Below, in pieces: positions 18,125 through 26,408 of a stretch of 64,000 bases of DNA. Source of the DNA: Pedobacter yulinensis (lineage in GTDB: Bacteria > Bacteroidota > Bacteroidia > Sphingobacteriales > Sphingobacteriaceae); NCBI RefSeq assembly GCF_003029735.1, contig NZ_KZ686268.1:1413769-1477768 (forward strand). The letters are read 5' to 3'. Made by a program: the position numbers and the translations under genes. Numbering within the stretch: position 1 is the stretch's first letter; the number at the start of each line of letters is the position of its first letter. The notes beneath the pieces were generated by a model. It saw only the letters and a list, made by a program, of their open reading frames with translations, was not told the DNA's origin and did no database searches.

Positions 18125-18834
18125 ATGAACGAAGAGTTGCATGATGCGATCGCATCGCTGGAAGGAAAGAAAGAACTGCTGCAACGGCAGCTCGCCGAAG
18201 CGCTGTCCTGGTCCGACTACCAGGCAGCACACGGGTTTCAGTAAGCTTTGTTCGGGGCAGGGAACAACCTCGACACGCTCAAAGTGTTCTTAAATAAAAA
18301 CCACAGGGAGCTTATGCATCAGGAGCAGATGCTAAAACTGAGACTTGCTCACCTGAATACGGATGCAGAACCTGCCTATTTAGTAGAGTTCATGGAAGAA
18401 CAGGTGCGGGAGTCGCAGGAGCGCATTGCTCAGCTACGTGCTGCAGGCCCGTGGAGCAACAAAGACGGGCAGGGAAGATTGACGATGCGTTTTTTTTGCT
18501 TGTTGAGGGCCTCATAAGCGGTTTCCGGTTTTATTTCACCGATGAGGAAACGCCGTTTATGCATTTCAGCACAGACACAAACGGCGAGTCTGTTGTCGGC
18601 AGGTTGTCTGCCGATGTGCACTTGGAACACTTGGGATTGCGACTGGCCACGGCCTGCCCGGGTCTCGGTTTCAGTGCCGGCGATACGGATCTGCCTGAAC
18701 TTCGGTATCCGGTTGCAGGCTTCCGGGACGCATGGGGTTTGAAGATCATATTAAGCAGGTTAATATATGAAGTAATGGAGCCATACTGCCGTCGGCAAAC
18801 CGGCCACCTGGTCTATGATCAGCCCGGCACATAG
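18125..18834 (+). pseudogene. Decayed gene of unknown function (in-frame stop plus frameshift)
   Basis: A coding-like frame starts at ATG 18125 (MNEELHDAIASLEGKKELL), is helical and charged, and meets an in-frame TAA at 18242-18244. The same frame continues at once (ALFGAGNNLDTLKVFLNKN) as a coiled-coil-like stretch to about 18450. There a one-base shift is needed to continue in the frame that begins at GTG 18451 (VEQQRRAGKIDDAFFLLVEG) and runs to the stop at 18834. The joined product would be about 235 residues. The last part has a mixed beta pattern (FRFYFTDEETPFMHFSTDT). I do not recognise the family. Sequencing error could explain the frameshift, but not easily both lesions. Confidence 0.65.
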
Positions 18835-18846
18835 TTCGAGTCCTGC

Positions 18847-18879
18847 AAAGTTGGTAACTTTCGTAAAGTTACCAACTTT
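18847..18879. repeat. Perfect 15-bp inverted repeat built of tandem AAAGTT/AACTTT palindromes
   Basis: AAAGTTGGTAACTTT (18847-18861) and AAAGTTACCAACTTT (18865-18879) are exact reverse complements separated by CGT. Each arm is itself AAAGTT-N3-AACTTT, so the element contains two dyads with an 18-bp period, and a central GGTAACTTT-CGT-AAAGTTACC dyad. It could be a terminator hairpin (T-rich tract follows), an operator pair about 80 bp upstream of the next ATG, or a dispersed repeat. Confidence 0.75.
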
Positions 18880-18958
18880 AAGTTAAATTTTTTACCAAAA
18901 TCAATTTTTTTGATTCTTTCGTTCATGTTCGGCTTTCGTTTTTTCCTTACCTTAGAAC

Positions 18959-20839
18959 ATGAAAAAATTTGCAGCTTTCCTGCTTCTCATCCTGCTCTCC
19001 TTTCGCCTTTATGCACAACCCACCCAAAAGCCCATGTTGTATGGCAGCAGCTGGATGGCCATTACCGGTAAGCCGCTCGCCGCTACCGCAGGCAGCATGA
19101 TCTTTCAGCAGGGCGGGAATGCGGTCGATGCTGCATGCGCTATGCTCGCAGCCACCTGCACCATGTGGGACACCCTGAGCTGGGGCGGCGAAACACAAGC
19201 GCTGATCTACAACCCGAAGACGAAACAGGTCATTGCCATCAATGCCATGGGCGTTGCTCCGACGGGCGCCACGGCGGCATTCTTCAAAAATAAGGGCTAC
19301 CAGTTCCCGCCAGAATATGGTCCGCTGTCGGCCACCACGCCCGGCACACCCGGCGGCCTCATTTTCATGCTGCATGAATATGGGACCATGAGTCTTGCAC
19401 AAGTGCTGGCCCCGGCGCTGCAAATGGCTAAAGGTTATCCCATCGAGGCTCAGGCCGCAAACACGATTGAACGGCAGAAGGACCTCATTAAGCAATGGCC
19501 TTACAGCAAACGTGTGCTGCTGCCACATTTGGGCGCACAGCGCGAAGCACCTGAAGGCGGCGAGCTGTTCAGTCAGCCAGACCTGTTTACCACCCTGTCT
19601 AAACTCGTGCAGGCCGAAACCGAGGCGCTTCGTAAAGGCAAAAGCCGCAAACAGGCACTGATGGCGGCGTACGACCGCTTCTACAAAGGCGATATCGCTA
19701 AAGAATTTGTCAGGGGCTGCCAGGAGCAGGGCGGGCTCATCACACTGGCTGATCTCGCCGCCTGGAAGCCGATAGCCGAAGACGCTCTGTCAACAACATA
19801 TAAAGGCATTGAGGTTTATAAACTCAAGCAATGGACTCAGGGTCCCGTCTTGCTCCAGGCGCTGAATATCCTCGAAAACTTTGACCTGAAGGCCATGGGA
19901 TACAACAGTCCAGAGTATATACACACCGTTTATCAGGCCATGAACCTGGCTTTTGCTGACCGCGACTTTTACTACGGCGATCCCGCTCAACTGCCCGCAG
20001 AACCCATGAAGGGCTTGTTAAGCAAGGCTTATGCAAAGCAGCGCGCCGCATTGATCAACCCGGCCAGGAACGATGCGAAGATCGGACCGGGCGATCCATT
20101 TCCGTTTCAGAACCAGCCGAATCCCTACCTGAACCTGCTGAAAGCGCGGGGTTATGAACCCGACAGCAGCAAACGTAATTTCGCACCAAAACATGATCTA
20201 GGTAGGTTACCTGAAGATGAAAACTACCATGACCGGCTTTGGCGGGGTACAACTTCAATCGAAGCGGCCGACAAAGAGGGTTGGGTCGTGTCGGTCACGC
20301 CCAGCGGGGGCTGGCTGCCGGCCTGTATAGCCGGCAACACCGGCATCGGTATGAGCCAGCGCATGCAGAGTTTTGTGCTCGATCCGGCGCTGAATCCATT
20401 CAATGTTGTAGCCCCGGGCAAACGTCCGCGTGTTACACTTTCTCCATCCCTGTTCCTGAAAGACGGTAAGCCTTACTTGTCCGCAGCCGTACAGGGTGGC
20501 GACACGCAGGACCAAAACCTGCTTCAGTTTTTCCTTAACGTTGCCGACTTTAACATGCCGGTGCAGAAGGCCACCGAAGCGCCTAATTTTAATACCAACC
20601 AGCTCTGGCTTTCGCTGGGCGGGACCAAAGTCGCAGACCGGGAACCAAAGCCAGGCCAGATCCTGCTCCAGTCGCAAACACCTGCCACTACCCGTGAGGC
20701 ACTCCTAAAAAAAGGATACCAACTCAGCTTTTCCGAACGCACCAGCGGTCCAATTAACGCCATTTGGTTCGACTGGAAACATAAAACGCTCTGGGGTGGT
20801 TCGAGTAACCACGGCGAAGATTACGGTATAGCCTGGTAA
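18959..20839 (+). CDS. Divergent gamma-glutamyltransferase-family protein
   Basis: This 626-residue Ntn-hydrolase homologue has a signal peptide (MKKFAAFLLLILLSFRLYAQ). The N-terminal GGT signature is present (GSMIFQQGGNAVDAACAMLAA). The autoprocessing threonine is retained as Thr431 in RGTTSIEAADKEGWVVSV. Around it the family landmarks are altered: the usual TTHFS reads TTSIE, the NNEMDDF lid segment is replaced by a region around GMSQRMQSFVLD, and the SSMSPTI oxyanion/substrate loop reads VTLSPSLFLK. It probably processes itself, but may act on a substrate other than gamma-glutamyl peptides. A canonical paralogue is at 50985. The gene seems monocistronic. Confidence 0.88.
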   Translation: MKKFAAFLLLILLSFRLYAQPTQKPMLYGSSWMAITGKPLAATAGSMIFQQGGNAVDAACAMLAATCTMWDTLSWGGETQALIYNPKTKQVIAINAMGVAPTGATAAFFKNKGYQFPPEYGPLSATTPGTPGGLIFMLHEYGTMSLAQVLAPALQMAKGYPIEAQAANTIERQKDLIKQWPYSKRVLLPHLGAQREAPEGGELFSQPDLFTTLSKLVQAETEALRKGKSRKQALMAAYDRFYKGDIAKEFVRGCQEQGGLITLADLAAWKPIAEDALSTTYKGIEVYKLKQWTQGPVLLQALNILENFDLKAMGYNSPEYIHTVYQAMNLAFADRDFYYGDPAQLPAEPMKGLLSKAYAKQRAALINPARNDAKIGPGDPFPFQNQPNPYLNLLKARGYEPDSSKRNFAPKHDLGRLPEDENYHDRLWRGTTSIEAADKEGWVVSVTPSGGWLPACIAGNTGIGMSQRMQSFVLDPALNPFNVVAPGKRPRVTLSPSLFLKDGKPYLSAAVQGGDTQDQNLLQFFLNVADFNMPVQKATEAPNFNTNQLWLSLGGTKVADREPKPGQILLQSQTPATTREALLKKGYQLSFSERTSGPINAIWFDWKHKTLWGGSSNHGEDYGIAW

Positions 20840-20854
20840 AAATCAAGACCTGAA

Positions 20855-20902
20855 TTTGCATAAATAAAACCAGAGGCGTAAATTGGCAAGTAAATACTTG
20901 CC
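20855..20902 (+). promoter_or_regulatory. Promoter and ArsR-type operator
   Basis: TTTG at 20855-20858 and TAAATTGG at 20879-20886 (20-bp spacer) fit the Bacteroidota -33/-7 pattern with one mismatch. The perfect dyad GGCAAGTA-AA-TACTTGCC (20885-20902) overlaps the end of the -7 box and the expected start site, 3 bp before the ArsR ATG. This position implies direct autorepression and control of the whole arsR-SRPBCC unit. Confidence 0.75.
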
Positions 20903-20905
20903 TTT

Positions 20906-21277
20906 ATGGAATTGCGAAGAGATGTTTTTCAGGCCATTGCAGACCCTACACGGCGGCAGATCATTGAGATGCTGGCGGCCTCAGACATGAACATGCGCAG
21001 TGTAGCCGACCATTTCGATATGAGCAGGCAGGCAGTTGCTCTGCACATGAAGGTGCTTGAGGCTTGTGGCATGCTAACCATTACCCGCTCCGGGCGCGAA
21101 AAGCATTGCACGATCATCCCCGCAAAACTTAGCGAAGTACATGCCTGGACAGAACAATTCCGCTCCTTCTGGACGGCAAAACTCGCCAGCCTCCGGCAAT
21201 TGGTCGAAAACGGTGCAACCGAACTGCCCGCTGCGACCGTGCCCCAACCCGGACTTCACAAAAAGCGAAAAAAATGA
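20906..21277 (+). CDS. ArsR-family winged-helix repressor
   Basis: This 123-residue repressor has the ArsR HTH at about 10-90: DVFQAIADPTRRQIIEML, then the recognition region VADHFDMSRQAVALHMKVLEACG. There are no obvious metal-binding cysteines of the ELCVCDL type, so it belongs to the non-metal ArsR group that is usually paired with SRPBCC (AHSA1) proteins. Its stop overlaps the start of the next gene by ATGA (21274-21277), which indicates translational coupling. A dyad operator lies just upstream. Confidence 0.92.
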   Translation: MELRRDVFQAIADPTRRQIIEMLAASDMNMRSVADHFDMSRQAVALHMKVLEACGMLTITRSGREKHCTIIPAKLSEVHAWTEQFRSFWTAKLASLRQLVENGATELPAATVPQPGLHKKRKK

Positions 21278-21705
21278 ATACGGTAGTCGTCGAAGAATTT
21301 TTTAACGCCTCGGTCGCGGTGGTCTGGAAAGCCCTGACAGAAAAAGCCGAACTGGAAAAGTGGTATTTTAACCTGTCCGATTTCAGGGCAGAACCTGGTT
21401 TCGAATTCAGTTTCGAGGGGCGGGGCCATTCGGGCGACCGCCTGGTGCACATTTGCCGCATCACAGAAGTTACCCCGAGGCAGCGCCTCGAGTACTCCTG
21501 GCAATACACGCACCTGCCGGGATTCTCGCTGGTTACCTTCGAGCTTTTCGAAGAAGGCGGCGGTGCTCGCCTCCGCGTTACCCATACCGGCCTGGACAGT
21601 TTCCCGCAAAACCGGCCAGACTTCACAGCAGACAGCTTTACCGGTGGCTGGACTGAGATCCTGACAGCATGGTTGGCAGGCTACCTGCGTTCAATGAATA
21701 AATAA
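21274..21705 (+). CDS. SRPBCC (AHSA1/START-like) domain protein
   Basis: This 143-residue single-domain protein of the activator-of-Hsp90-ATPase-like SRPBCC fold shows the pattern FFNASVAVVWKALTEKAELEKWYF at the N-terminus and the final helix GGWTEILTAWLAGYLRS. Such proteins form a hydrophobic cavity for small ligands. The 4-bp overlap with the ArsR gene shows they form one unit; it is plausible that both respond to the same hydrophobic compound. No catalytic role is evident. Confidence 0.88.
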   Translation: MNTVVVEEFFNASVAVVWKALTEKAELEKWYFNLSDFRAEPGFEFSFEGRGHSGDRLVHICRITEVTPRQRLEYSWQYTHLPGFSLVTFELFEEGGGARLRVTHTGLDSFPQNRPDFTADSFTGGWTEILTAWLAGYLRSMNK

Positions 21706-21721
21706 CTTAAATGCTAAGAGC

Positions 21722-22201
21722 ATGATCACAGACACGCAAAAGACAGTAGAAACAGCACTCCTCATTCGTAAACCTGCACGCGATGTTTACGAAGCACTCA
21801 TCGATCCGGACCAAACCAGTAAGTTCTGGTTTTCGCACGGCTCGGGACGGTTGGATGAGCACCAGACCGTAACCTGGAACTGGGATATGTATGGTGTTTC
21901 CACCGGAGTAAAGGTGTTGGCTCTTGTGCCAGAAGAAAAAATCAGCTTTGCCTGGGGAAATGAAGGAATGGAAACAACAGTCGAGTGGACACTGACGCCC
22001 ATTGATGGAAAGGGCACTTTCCTGCAAATTACCGAACACGGCATTAATGGTACCGATGATGAGGTGCTTGGAAAGATCAAGGACTCGACCGGCGGGTTTG
22101 TTCTTGTCCTCGCTGGCCTGAAAGCATGGCTGGAACATGGAATTCGCCTGAATTTGGTGGGCGACCGCTTCCCGCCCGAGATTGCCGGCCAGAAGCATTA
22201 A
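21722..22201 (+). CDS. SRPBCC (AHSA1/START-like) domain protein
   Basis: This second SRPBCC protein (159 residues) has the N-terminal pattern ALLIRKPARDVYEALIDPDQTSKFWF and the C-terminal helix GGFVLVLAGLKAWLEHGIRLNLV. It lies 16 bp after the first, in the same operon behind the ArsR operator. The two paralogues differ clearly in sequence, so this is not a recent duplication. The ligand is unknown. Confidence 0.88.
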   Translation: MITDTQKTVETALLIRKPARDVYEALIDPDQTSKFWFSHGSGRLDEHQTVTWNWDMYGVSTGVKVLALVPEEKISFAWGNEGMETTVEWTLTPIDGKGTFLQITEHGINGTDDEVLGKIKDSTGGFVLVLAGLKAWLEHGIRLNLVGDRFPPEIAGQKH

Positions 22202-22242
22202 AATTTTTAGCGTCGAGACCGTCAGGCGATGTACCTTTACAC

Positions 22243-23343
22243 ATGGCTTTGATCAAAGACGTTTACAACGCATCTTTTTACAGCGGGTTTGTTGTGCATG
22301 CTACCGCTGCGATTCCTGGTTTTGCTGCCGAAACTTTCCTTCGGGATGTGCAGCCGCCGCATTTTCCGGGCTTTGAGTTCAAGGAACGGATGATCCACAC
22401 AACGCATATTTTCAGCCAGTCTCTGCCTGCGGGTTTCAGTGAGAGCGCGCCTGCTTTCACTGCACTGGTCAGCCGCCTGCTCGACGCCGGACAAGAGGAA
22501 AAACTGGCTTACATTTTCCTGCCAGAATACATCGCGCGGTACGGCCTTGAAGATTTTGAAACTGCCACCGGTCTGCTCTGTCAGGTCACGCAGTTCGTGT
22601 CTGCTGAATTTGCTGTCCGGCCGTTTTTACTCCGATATTTTGACCGGATGCTGTCTGTTATGACCGCCTGGTCGCTCCATGAAAACCATAAGGTAAGGCG
22701 CCTTGCCAGCGAAGGCAGCCGGCCCAGGCTGCCCTGGGCGATGGCCATACCCGAGCTGAAGCGTAATCCGCTGCCAGTGTTACCATTATTGGAAAATCTG
22801 AAGTGTGACCCGTCTGCCTGGGTGCGTAAGAGCGTGGCCAACCACCTGAACGACATTTCAAAAGACCATCCCGACTTGCTGCTCCGGCTGGCCACCGAAT
22901 GGAAAGGAACATCGCCCGAAACGGATGCCATCATCAAACATGCCTGTCGTACGCTATTCAAGCAAGGGCATCGGGGGATATTGTCCCTGTACGCGCTCCA
23001 TGCTGATGGCCTCAGCCTGCCCGGTTTCAGGCTCGAGGCGCCCGAGGTCACGCCAGCACAGCCGCTTACATTTACTTTTTCCATCGAAAACCAACTGAAC
23101 AAAGACCGGGAATTGCGGTTGGAATATGCAATCTATCACCTGCGGGCCAGGGGCCAGCTGACCCGTAAGGTGTTTAAAATCAGCGAGCGATCGCTCGCCC
23201 CCGGGCAGGCCTTACAGTTAACCCGCCGGCATGCTTTCAGGCCCATCACAACACGCACCTATTACCCAGGGTTACATAAAGTTGCCCTGATCGTAAACGG
23301 ACAGGAGCTTGCCGAACTTCCCTTTGAGCTTAAAGATGTTTAA
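22243..23343 (+). CDS. alkC: AlkC-like DNA alkylation repair protein
   Basis: The 367-residue protein starts at the ATG of MALIKDVYNASFYS (22243); the longer frame overlaps the previous gene and is not supported. The N-terminal two thirds are HEAT-like helical repeats with the AlkC landmark LASEGSRPRLPWA followed by PLLENLKCDPSAWVRKSVANHLNDISKDHPD (ends given; about 180-230). The last about 100 residues are a beta-sandwich (Ig-like) domain, ending in LAELPFELKDV, which is the feature that separates AlkC from AlkD. AlkC enzymes are DNA glycosylases that remove N3-alkylated bases. It follows the SRPBCC gene after 41 bp and may be in the same transcript. Confidence 0.85.
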   Translation: MALIKDVYNASFYSGFVVHATAAIPGFAAETFLRDVQPPHFPGFEFKERMIHTTHIFSQSLPAGFSESAPAFTALVSRLLDAGQEEKLAYIFLPEYIARYGLEDFETATGLLCQVTQFVSAEFAVRPFLLRYFDRMLSVMTAWSLHENHKVRRLASEGSRPRLPWAMAIPELKRNPLPVLPLLENLKCDPSAWVRKSVANHLNDISKDHPDLLLRLATEWKGTSPETDAIIKHACRTLFKQGHRGILSLYALHADGLSLPGFRLEAPEVTPAQPLTFTFSIENQLNKDRELRLEYAIYHLRARGQLTRKVFKISERSLAPGQALQLTRRHAFRPITTRTYYPGLHKVALIVNGQELAELPFELKDV

Positions 23344-23350
23344 ACGGACC

Positions 23351-24328
23351 TTAACTGATCAGGTTTTTCTTTACGTAGCTGAAGCTTTGTTTAACACTTG
23401 CAAAAACATCCTGTTTAATGACATCCTGCTCGACGTATATATGTCTGAGGCCTGATTGTTCCTGGTGGCTGAAAATTTCGCGGAAATCAATAGCACCCGT
23501 GCCTACTTCGGTATAGGAAATGGTCTGCAGAATATCGAGTGATGGCTTCTTGTCCTGGTCGCCGCCTGTAATTGGCGCAGTATTGTTTTTGTCCATATCT
23601 TTCACATGCCACATGGCGAAGCGTCCGGGATACCTGCTAAAATAATCGTCGGGATTGATGCCTGATTTTTTTGCCCAGAACAAGTCCATTTCGAATGTAA
23701 CCAGGTCTGGCTCTGTACCGGCAATGAGTATATCTAACCCTTTTTTACCGCCGGCAAGGTTCCTGAACTCCCAGAAATGGTTGTGGTATCCGATGGTCAG
23801 CCCTGCTTTGCGGCACAACTCGCCGGCTTTGTTGAGCTGGCTGGCCATAAACTGAAAGTCATCTGCACCAAGCTGGTCGAGGAGCATCAGTGGCGGTACC
23901 GGGACAATAAAATACTGCTGGCCCAGCCCGGCCGCAATGTCAATCTGGTATGACAGTGCCGACTGGTCGCCATTGCCTCTGGTCAGAAAATCATGAAGCT
24001 GGTAGTGCCCGCTGTAGCTTTTTAGGTCGCTGTCTGTGAGTAGTTTTTTCAGTTCCGGCACCTGCAGGCCCCAAAATGCAGCCTTTGGACTCTTTTTATT
24101 GTAGTCGAAAAATGTTTCAACATGGTCATAGCCGATTGCCGCCACCTTAGCCAGGCTGCCTTTCACATCCTTATCCAGCGCTTCGCGGATGCTGAAAAGT
24201 TGCAGACCGATCTCTTTAACTGGCTGAAAGGTTTTTTTACCGCCACTGCAGGCTGCAAGCGGGCGGGCCAGCGCAAAGGCACTGCCAAGTAGGGCAGCGT
24301 TTTTGATAAATTTTCTCCGGGTGCTCAT
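23351..24328 (-). CDS. Exported sugar phosphate isomerase/epimerase-like TIM-barrel protein
   Basis: This 325-residue protein has a twin-arginine-type leader (STRRKFIKNAALLGSAFALA) that continues into a lipobox-like LAAC. The AP-endonuclease-2-type TIM barrel covers about 45-315. Metal-ligand motifs are visible: EIGLQLFSIREAL, DHVETFFDY, GYHNHFWEF, EMDLFWAKK and HVKDMDK. In Bacteroidota such exported proteins are frequent in glycoside oxidation pathways as epimerases or 3-keto-glycoside lyases. It is divergent from a Gfo/Idh/MocA oxidoreductase (213 bp apart), which supports such a pairing. Confidence 0.85.
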   Translation of the reverse strand: MSTRRKFIKNAALLGSAFALARPLAACSGGKKTFQPVKEIGLQLFSIREALDKDVKGSLAKVAAIGYDHVETFFDYNKKSPKAAFWGLQVPELKKLLTDSDLKSYSGHYQLHDFLTRGNGDQSALSYQIDIAAGLGQQYFIVPVPPLMLLDQLGADDFQFMASQLNKAGELCRKAGLTIGYHNHFWEFRNLAGGKKGLDILIAGTEPDLVTFEMDLFWAKKSGINPDDYFSRYPGRFAMWHVKDMDKNNTAPITGGDQDKKPSLDILQTISYTEVGTGAIDFREIFSHQEQSGLRHIYVEQDVIKQDVFASVKQSFSYVKKNLIS

Positions 24329-24392
24329 GATATCTGGTTAAGGTGTCTTTTGTTGCTGTAATTTACATTATTCTGTGATCTCCGGCAATAGG

Positions 24393-24408
24393 CCGTTTTG
24401 TGAAACGG
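24393..24408. repeat. Short inverted repeat in the divergent region
   Basis: CCGTTT-TGTG-AAACGG lies between the divergent isomerase-like and Gfo/Idh/MocA genes. It may be a shared regulatory dyad; there is no further support. Confidence 0.35.
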
Positions 24409-24541
24409 ATAAACGTTAAGCGATAAAGCGTCTGAACAAAAAGGTGCTTTGATCTAAATTGCTTATTTTTAGTTCATTGAAACCAAGCCCGGCGTAAAAC
24501 CGTTATGGGAGTATGATCACCTGAAAGAAACCTGAGCCACC

Positions 24542-25651
24542 ATGCCTTCAAGAAGAAGATTTTTACAAACACTCAGCGCTGCAGCGCTGACCCTGCCGGT
24601 TATGCCATTGAGCGTTATGGCAGGCAATACAGAACAACCTTACCAGGGGCCGGTGCTGCGCGTAGCACTCATGGGCCTGGGCGGTTATGCCACGCTGGTT
24701 GCCAGGGGGCTGGAATCTTGTCAGCGCGCCAGGCTCGCAGGCCTTATTAGCGGAACGCCCGAAAAGATCAGGTCCTGGAGCGAGAAGTATGGTATAGCTG
24801 GCAAGAATTGCTACAACTATGAGAACTTTGACCAGATCAGGGATAACAAAGATATTGATGCGGTTTATGTTATTACACCGAATGCCTTGCACCATGAACA
24901 GGTTTTACGCATAGCCAAAGCCGGCAAACATGTGATCTGCGAAAAACCAATGGCGCTGAATGCGCGCGAGGGCCAGGAAATGATTGAAGCGTGCAGGCGG
25001 GCAAAGGTGAAGTTGCTGGTCGGGTACCGCATGCATTTTGAGGCCAATACCTTAGAGATTGTTCGCATGCGCCAGGCCGGCGAGCTGGGAAAAATCAGGT
25101 TCTTTCAGGGCCTGAGCGGTTTCCGCATCGGCGATCCGGGTCAATGGCGGCTGTCCAAACAGCTGGCAGGCGGTGGGGCGCTGATGGACATTGGCATTTA
25201 TGCTATCAATGGATCGCGTTACATGGTTGGCGAAGACCCGGTGTGGGTCGCTGCGCAGGAAACCAAAACAGATCCGCAGAAATTCAAAGCCGGCGTTGAC
25301 GAGACCATTCAGTTTCAGCTTGGTTTTCCCGGCGGGGCGGTGGCGTCCTGTCTTTCCACATATAGCATGAACAACCTGGACCGCTTCTTCCTGAACGGCG
25401 ATAAGGGCTTTGCCGAACTGCAGCCTGCTACAGGATACGGACCCATTAAAGGCCGTACAAACAAGGGTGAACTGGCCTTGCCGCATGTGATGCACCAGGC
25501 CCGGCAAATGGAAGAAATGGCAGGAATCATCCTGGAGAACAAAAAGCCGCTTATCCCGGTCGACGGGGAAGAAGGCCTGAAAGATCTGAAAATTATCGAT
25601 GCCATTTACCAGGCCGTCCAGTCGGGAAAAAAGGTCAGCCTCAAGTTATAG
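24542..25651 (+). CDS. Exported Gfo/Idh/MocA-family oxidoreductase
   Basis: This 369-residue protein has a twin-arginine leader (PSRRRFLQTLSAAALTLPV), a Rossmann NAD(P)-binding domain at about 40-155 (VALMGLGGYATLVARGLE, then AVYVITPNALHHEQ and the EKPMALNAREG catalytic-lysine motif) and the C-terminal Gfo/Idh fold to the end. The Lys in EKP and the GGGALMDIGIYAIN segment are the usual active-site parts. It resembles glucose-fructose oxidoreductase, which binds its cofactor tightly before Tat export. It could oxidise glycosides to keto-sugars for the divergent isomerase-like protein. The partner DUF1080 hydrolase is not adjacent. Confidence 0.9.
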   Translation: MPSRRRFLQTLSAAALTLPVMPLSVMAGNTEQPYQGPVLRVALMGLGGYATLVARGLESCQRARLAGLISGTPEKIRSWSEKYGIAGKNCYNYENFDQIRDNKDIDAVYVITPNALHHEQVLRIAKAGKHVICEKPMALNAREGQEMIEACRRAKVKLLVGYRMHFEANTLEIVRMRQAGELGKIRFFQGLSGFRIGDPGQWRLSKQLAGGGALMDIGIYAINGSRYMVGEDPVWVAAQETKTDPQKFKAGVDETIQFQLGFPGGAVASCLSTYSMNNLDRFFLNGDKGFAELQPATGYGPIKGRTNKGELALPHVMHQARQMEEMAGIILENKKPLIPVDGEEGLKDLKIIDAIYQAVQSGKKVSLKL

Positions 25652-25670
25652 GCAGCCGGATCTTCATTTT

Positions 25671-26321
25671 TTATAAAGGGCGAACCAACCCAGGCAAATC
25701 GGAGAACTTCCCGATGCGGTAGCTTGCATCTGGTACCTCTGCAAAACCATATGCGGCATGGATAAAGGGAATGTTGTTCGCTGCCGTAGCTTCATAGTCC
25801 CAGATCGTGTCCCCGATATAAACCGGTGCCTTCAGGCCATTCCGCGCAATGATCGCGGCTATGTTCTCGCTCTTCGGCAGACCAGTACGTCCCGGGCACT
25901 CAAAATCGTCGAAATAAATTTCAAGCCCGTGAAAGTCCAGGAAATTTTCAATATAACCGGCCAGGCAGTTGCTCACAATAAATAAGCGGAAGTTTGCCTT
26001 CAGTATGGGCAGTACCTCCCTGACTTCGGGGAACAGGATGCCGCCATGCGCACGCATGTAACGTTTTTCGTTTTCCTGGTAGGCTGTAAACACTGTCTTC
26101 CGCCGGTCGGCGGGAACGAACGAAAAATATTGGTCAAAAACCCGCTCAATCTGCAGGCCGGACACAGAGCGAACCATGGTTGCATCCAGGCTGTGCTGGT
26201 CCAGCTGTTGCTGCCTGAACGTCTCGTTCCAGGCCGAGGCGCAGGTTTCGGCTGCATCCCAGAGCGTCCCGTCAAGATCAAAAATGAGGCTGTCTGCAGT
26301 TAAGTGCGATTGTTGCGGCAT
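25671..26321 (-). CDS. HAD-superfamily phosphatase (phosphoglycolate phosphatase-like)
   Basis: This 216-residue HAD hydrolase has motif I FDLDGTLWD with the DxDGT nucleophile pair at about 15-17, a helical cap (about 25-90), motif II around RLFIVSNCLAG, motif III Lys in TGLPKSENI and motif IV in VYIGDTIWDYEAT. The small-molecule phosphate substrate is not evident. It is convergent with the oxidoreductase gene (19-bp gap) and separate from the leftward SRPBCC gene. Confidence 0.9.
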   Translation of the reverse strand: MPQQSHLTADSLIFDLDGTLWDAAETCASAWNETFRQQQLDQHSLDATMVRSVSGLQIERVFDQYFSFVPADRRKTVFTAYQENEKRYMRAHGGILFPEVREVLPILKANFRLFIVSNCLAGYIENFLDFHGLEIYFDDFECPGRTGLPKSENIAAIIARNGLKAPVYIGDTIWDYEATAANNIPFIHAAYGFAEVPDASYRIGKFSDLPGLVRPL

Positions 26322-26408
26322 GCGATGTGTTTTCGACCAAAGATAAAGATGCAGACCGATGCGGCAAAGCCACGGGGGTTAAACTTGGGTTAATTTGAAC
26401 AGAGCGCC

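Noticed and set aside
17731..18144. 137-codon open frame on the plus strand
   Set aside because: It overlaps the 5' end of the EamA gene antisense, its product has no recognisable pattern, and the EamA frame is clearly real.
18248..18517. A separate 89-residue gene starting at TTG 18248
   Set aside because: The same frame is coding-like upstream of the TAA at 18242, and its last residues are out of frame with the better continuation; it is treated as the middle part of one decayed gene.
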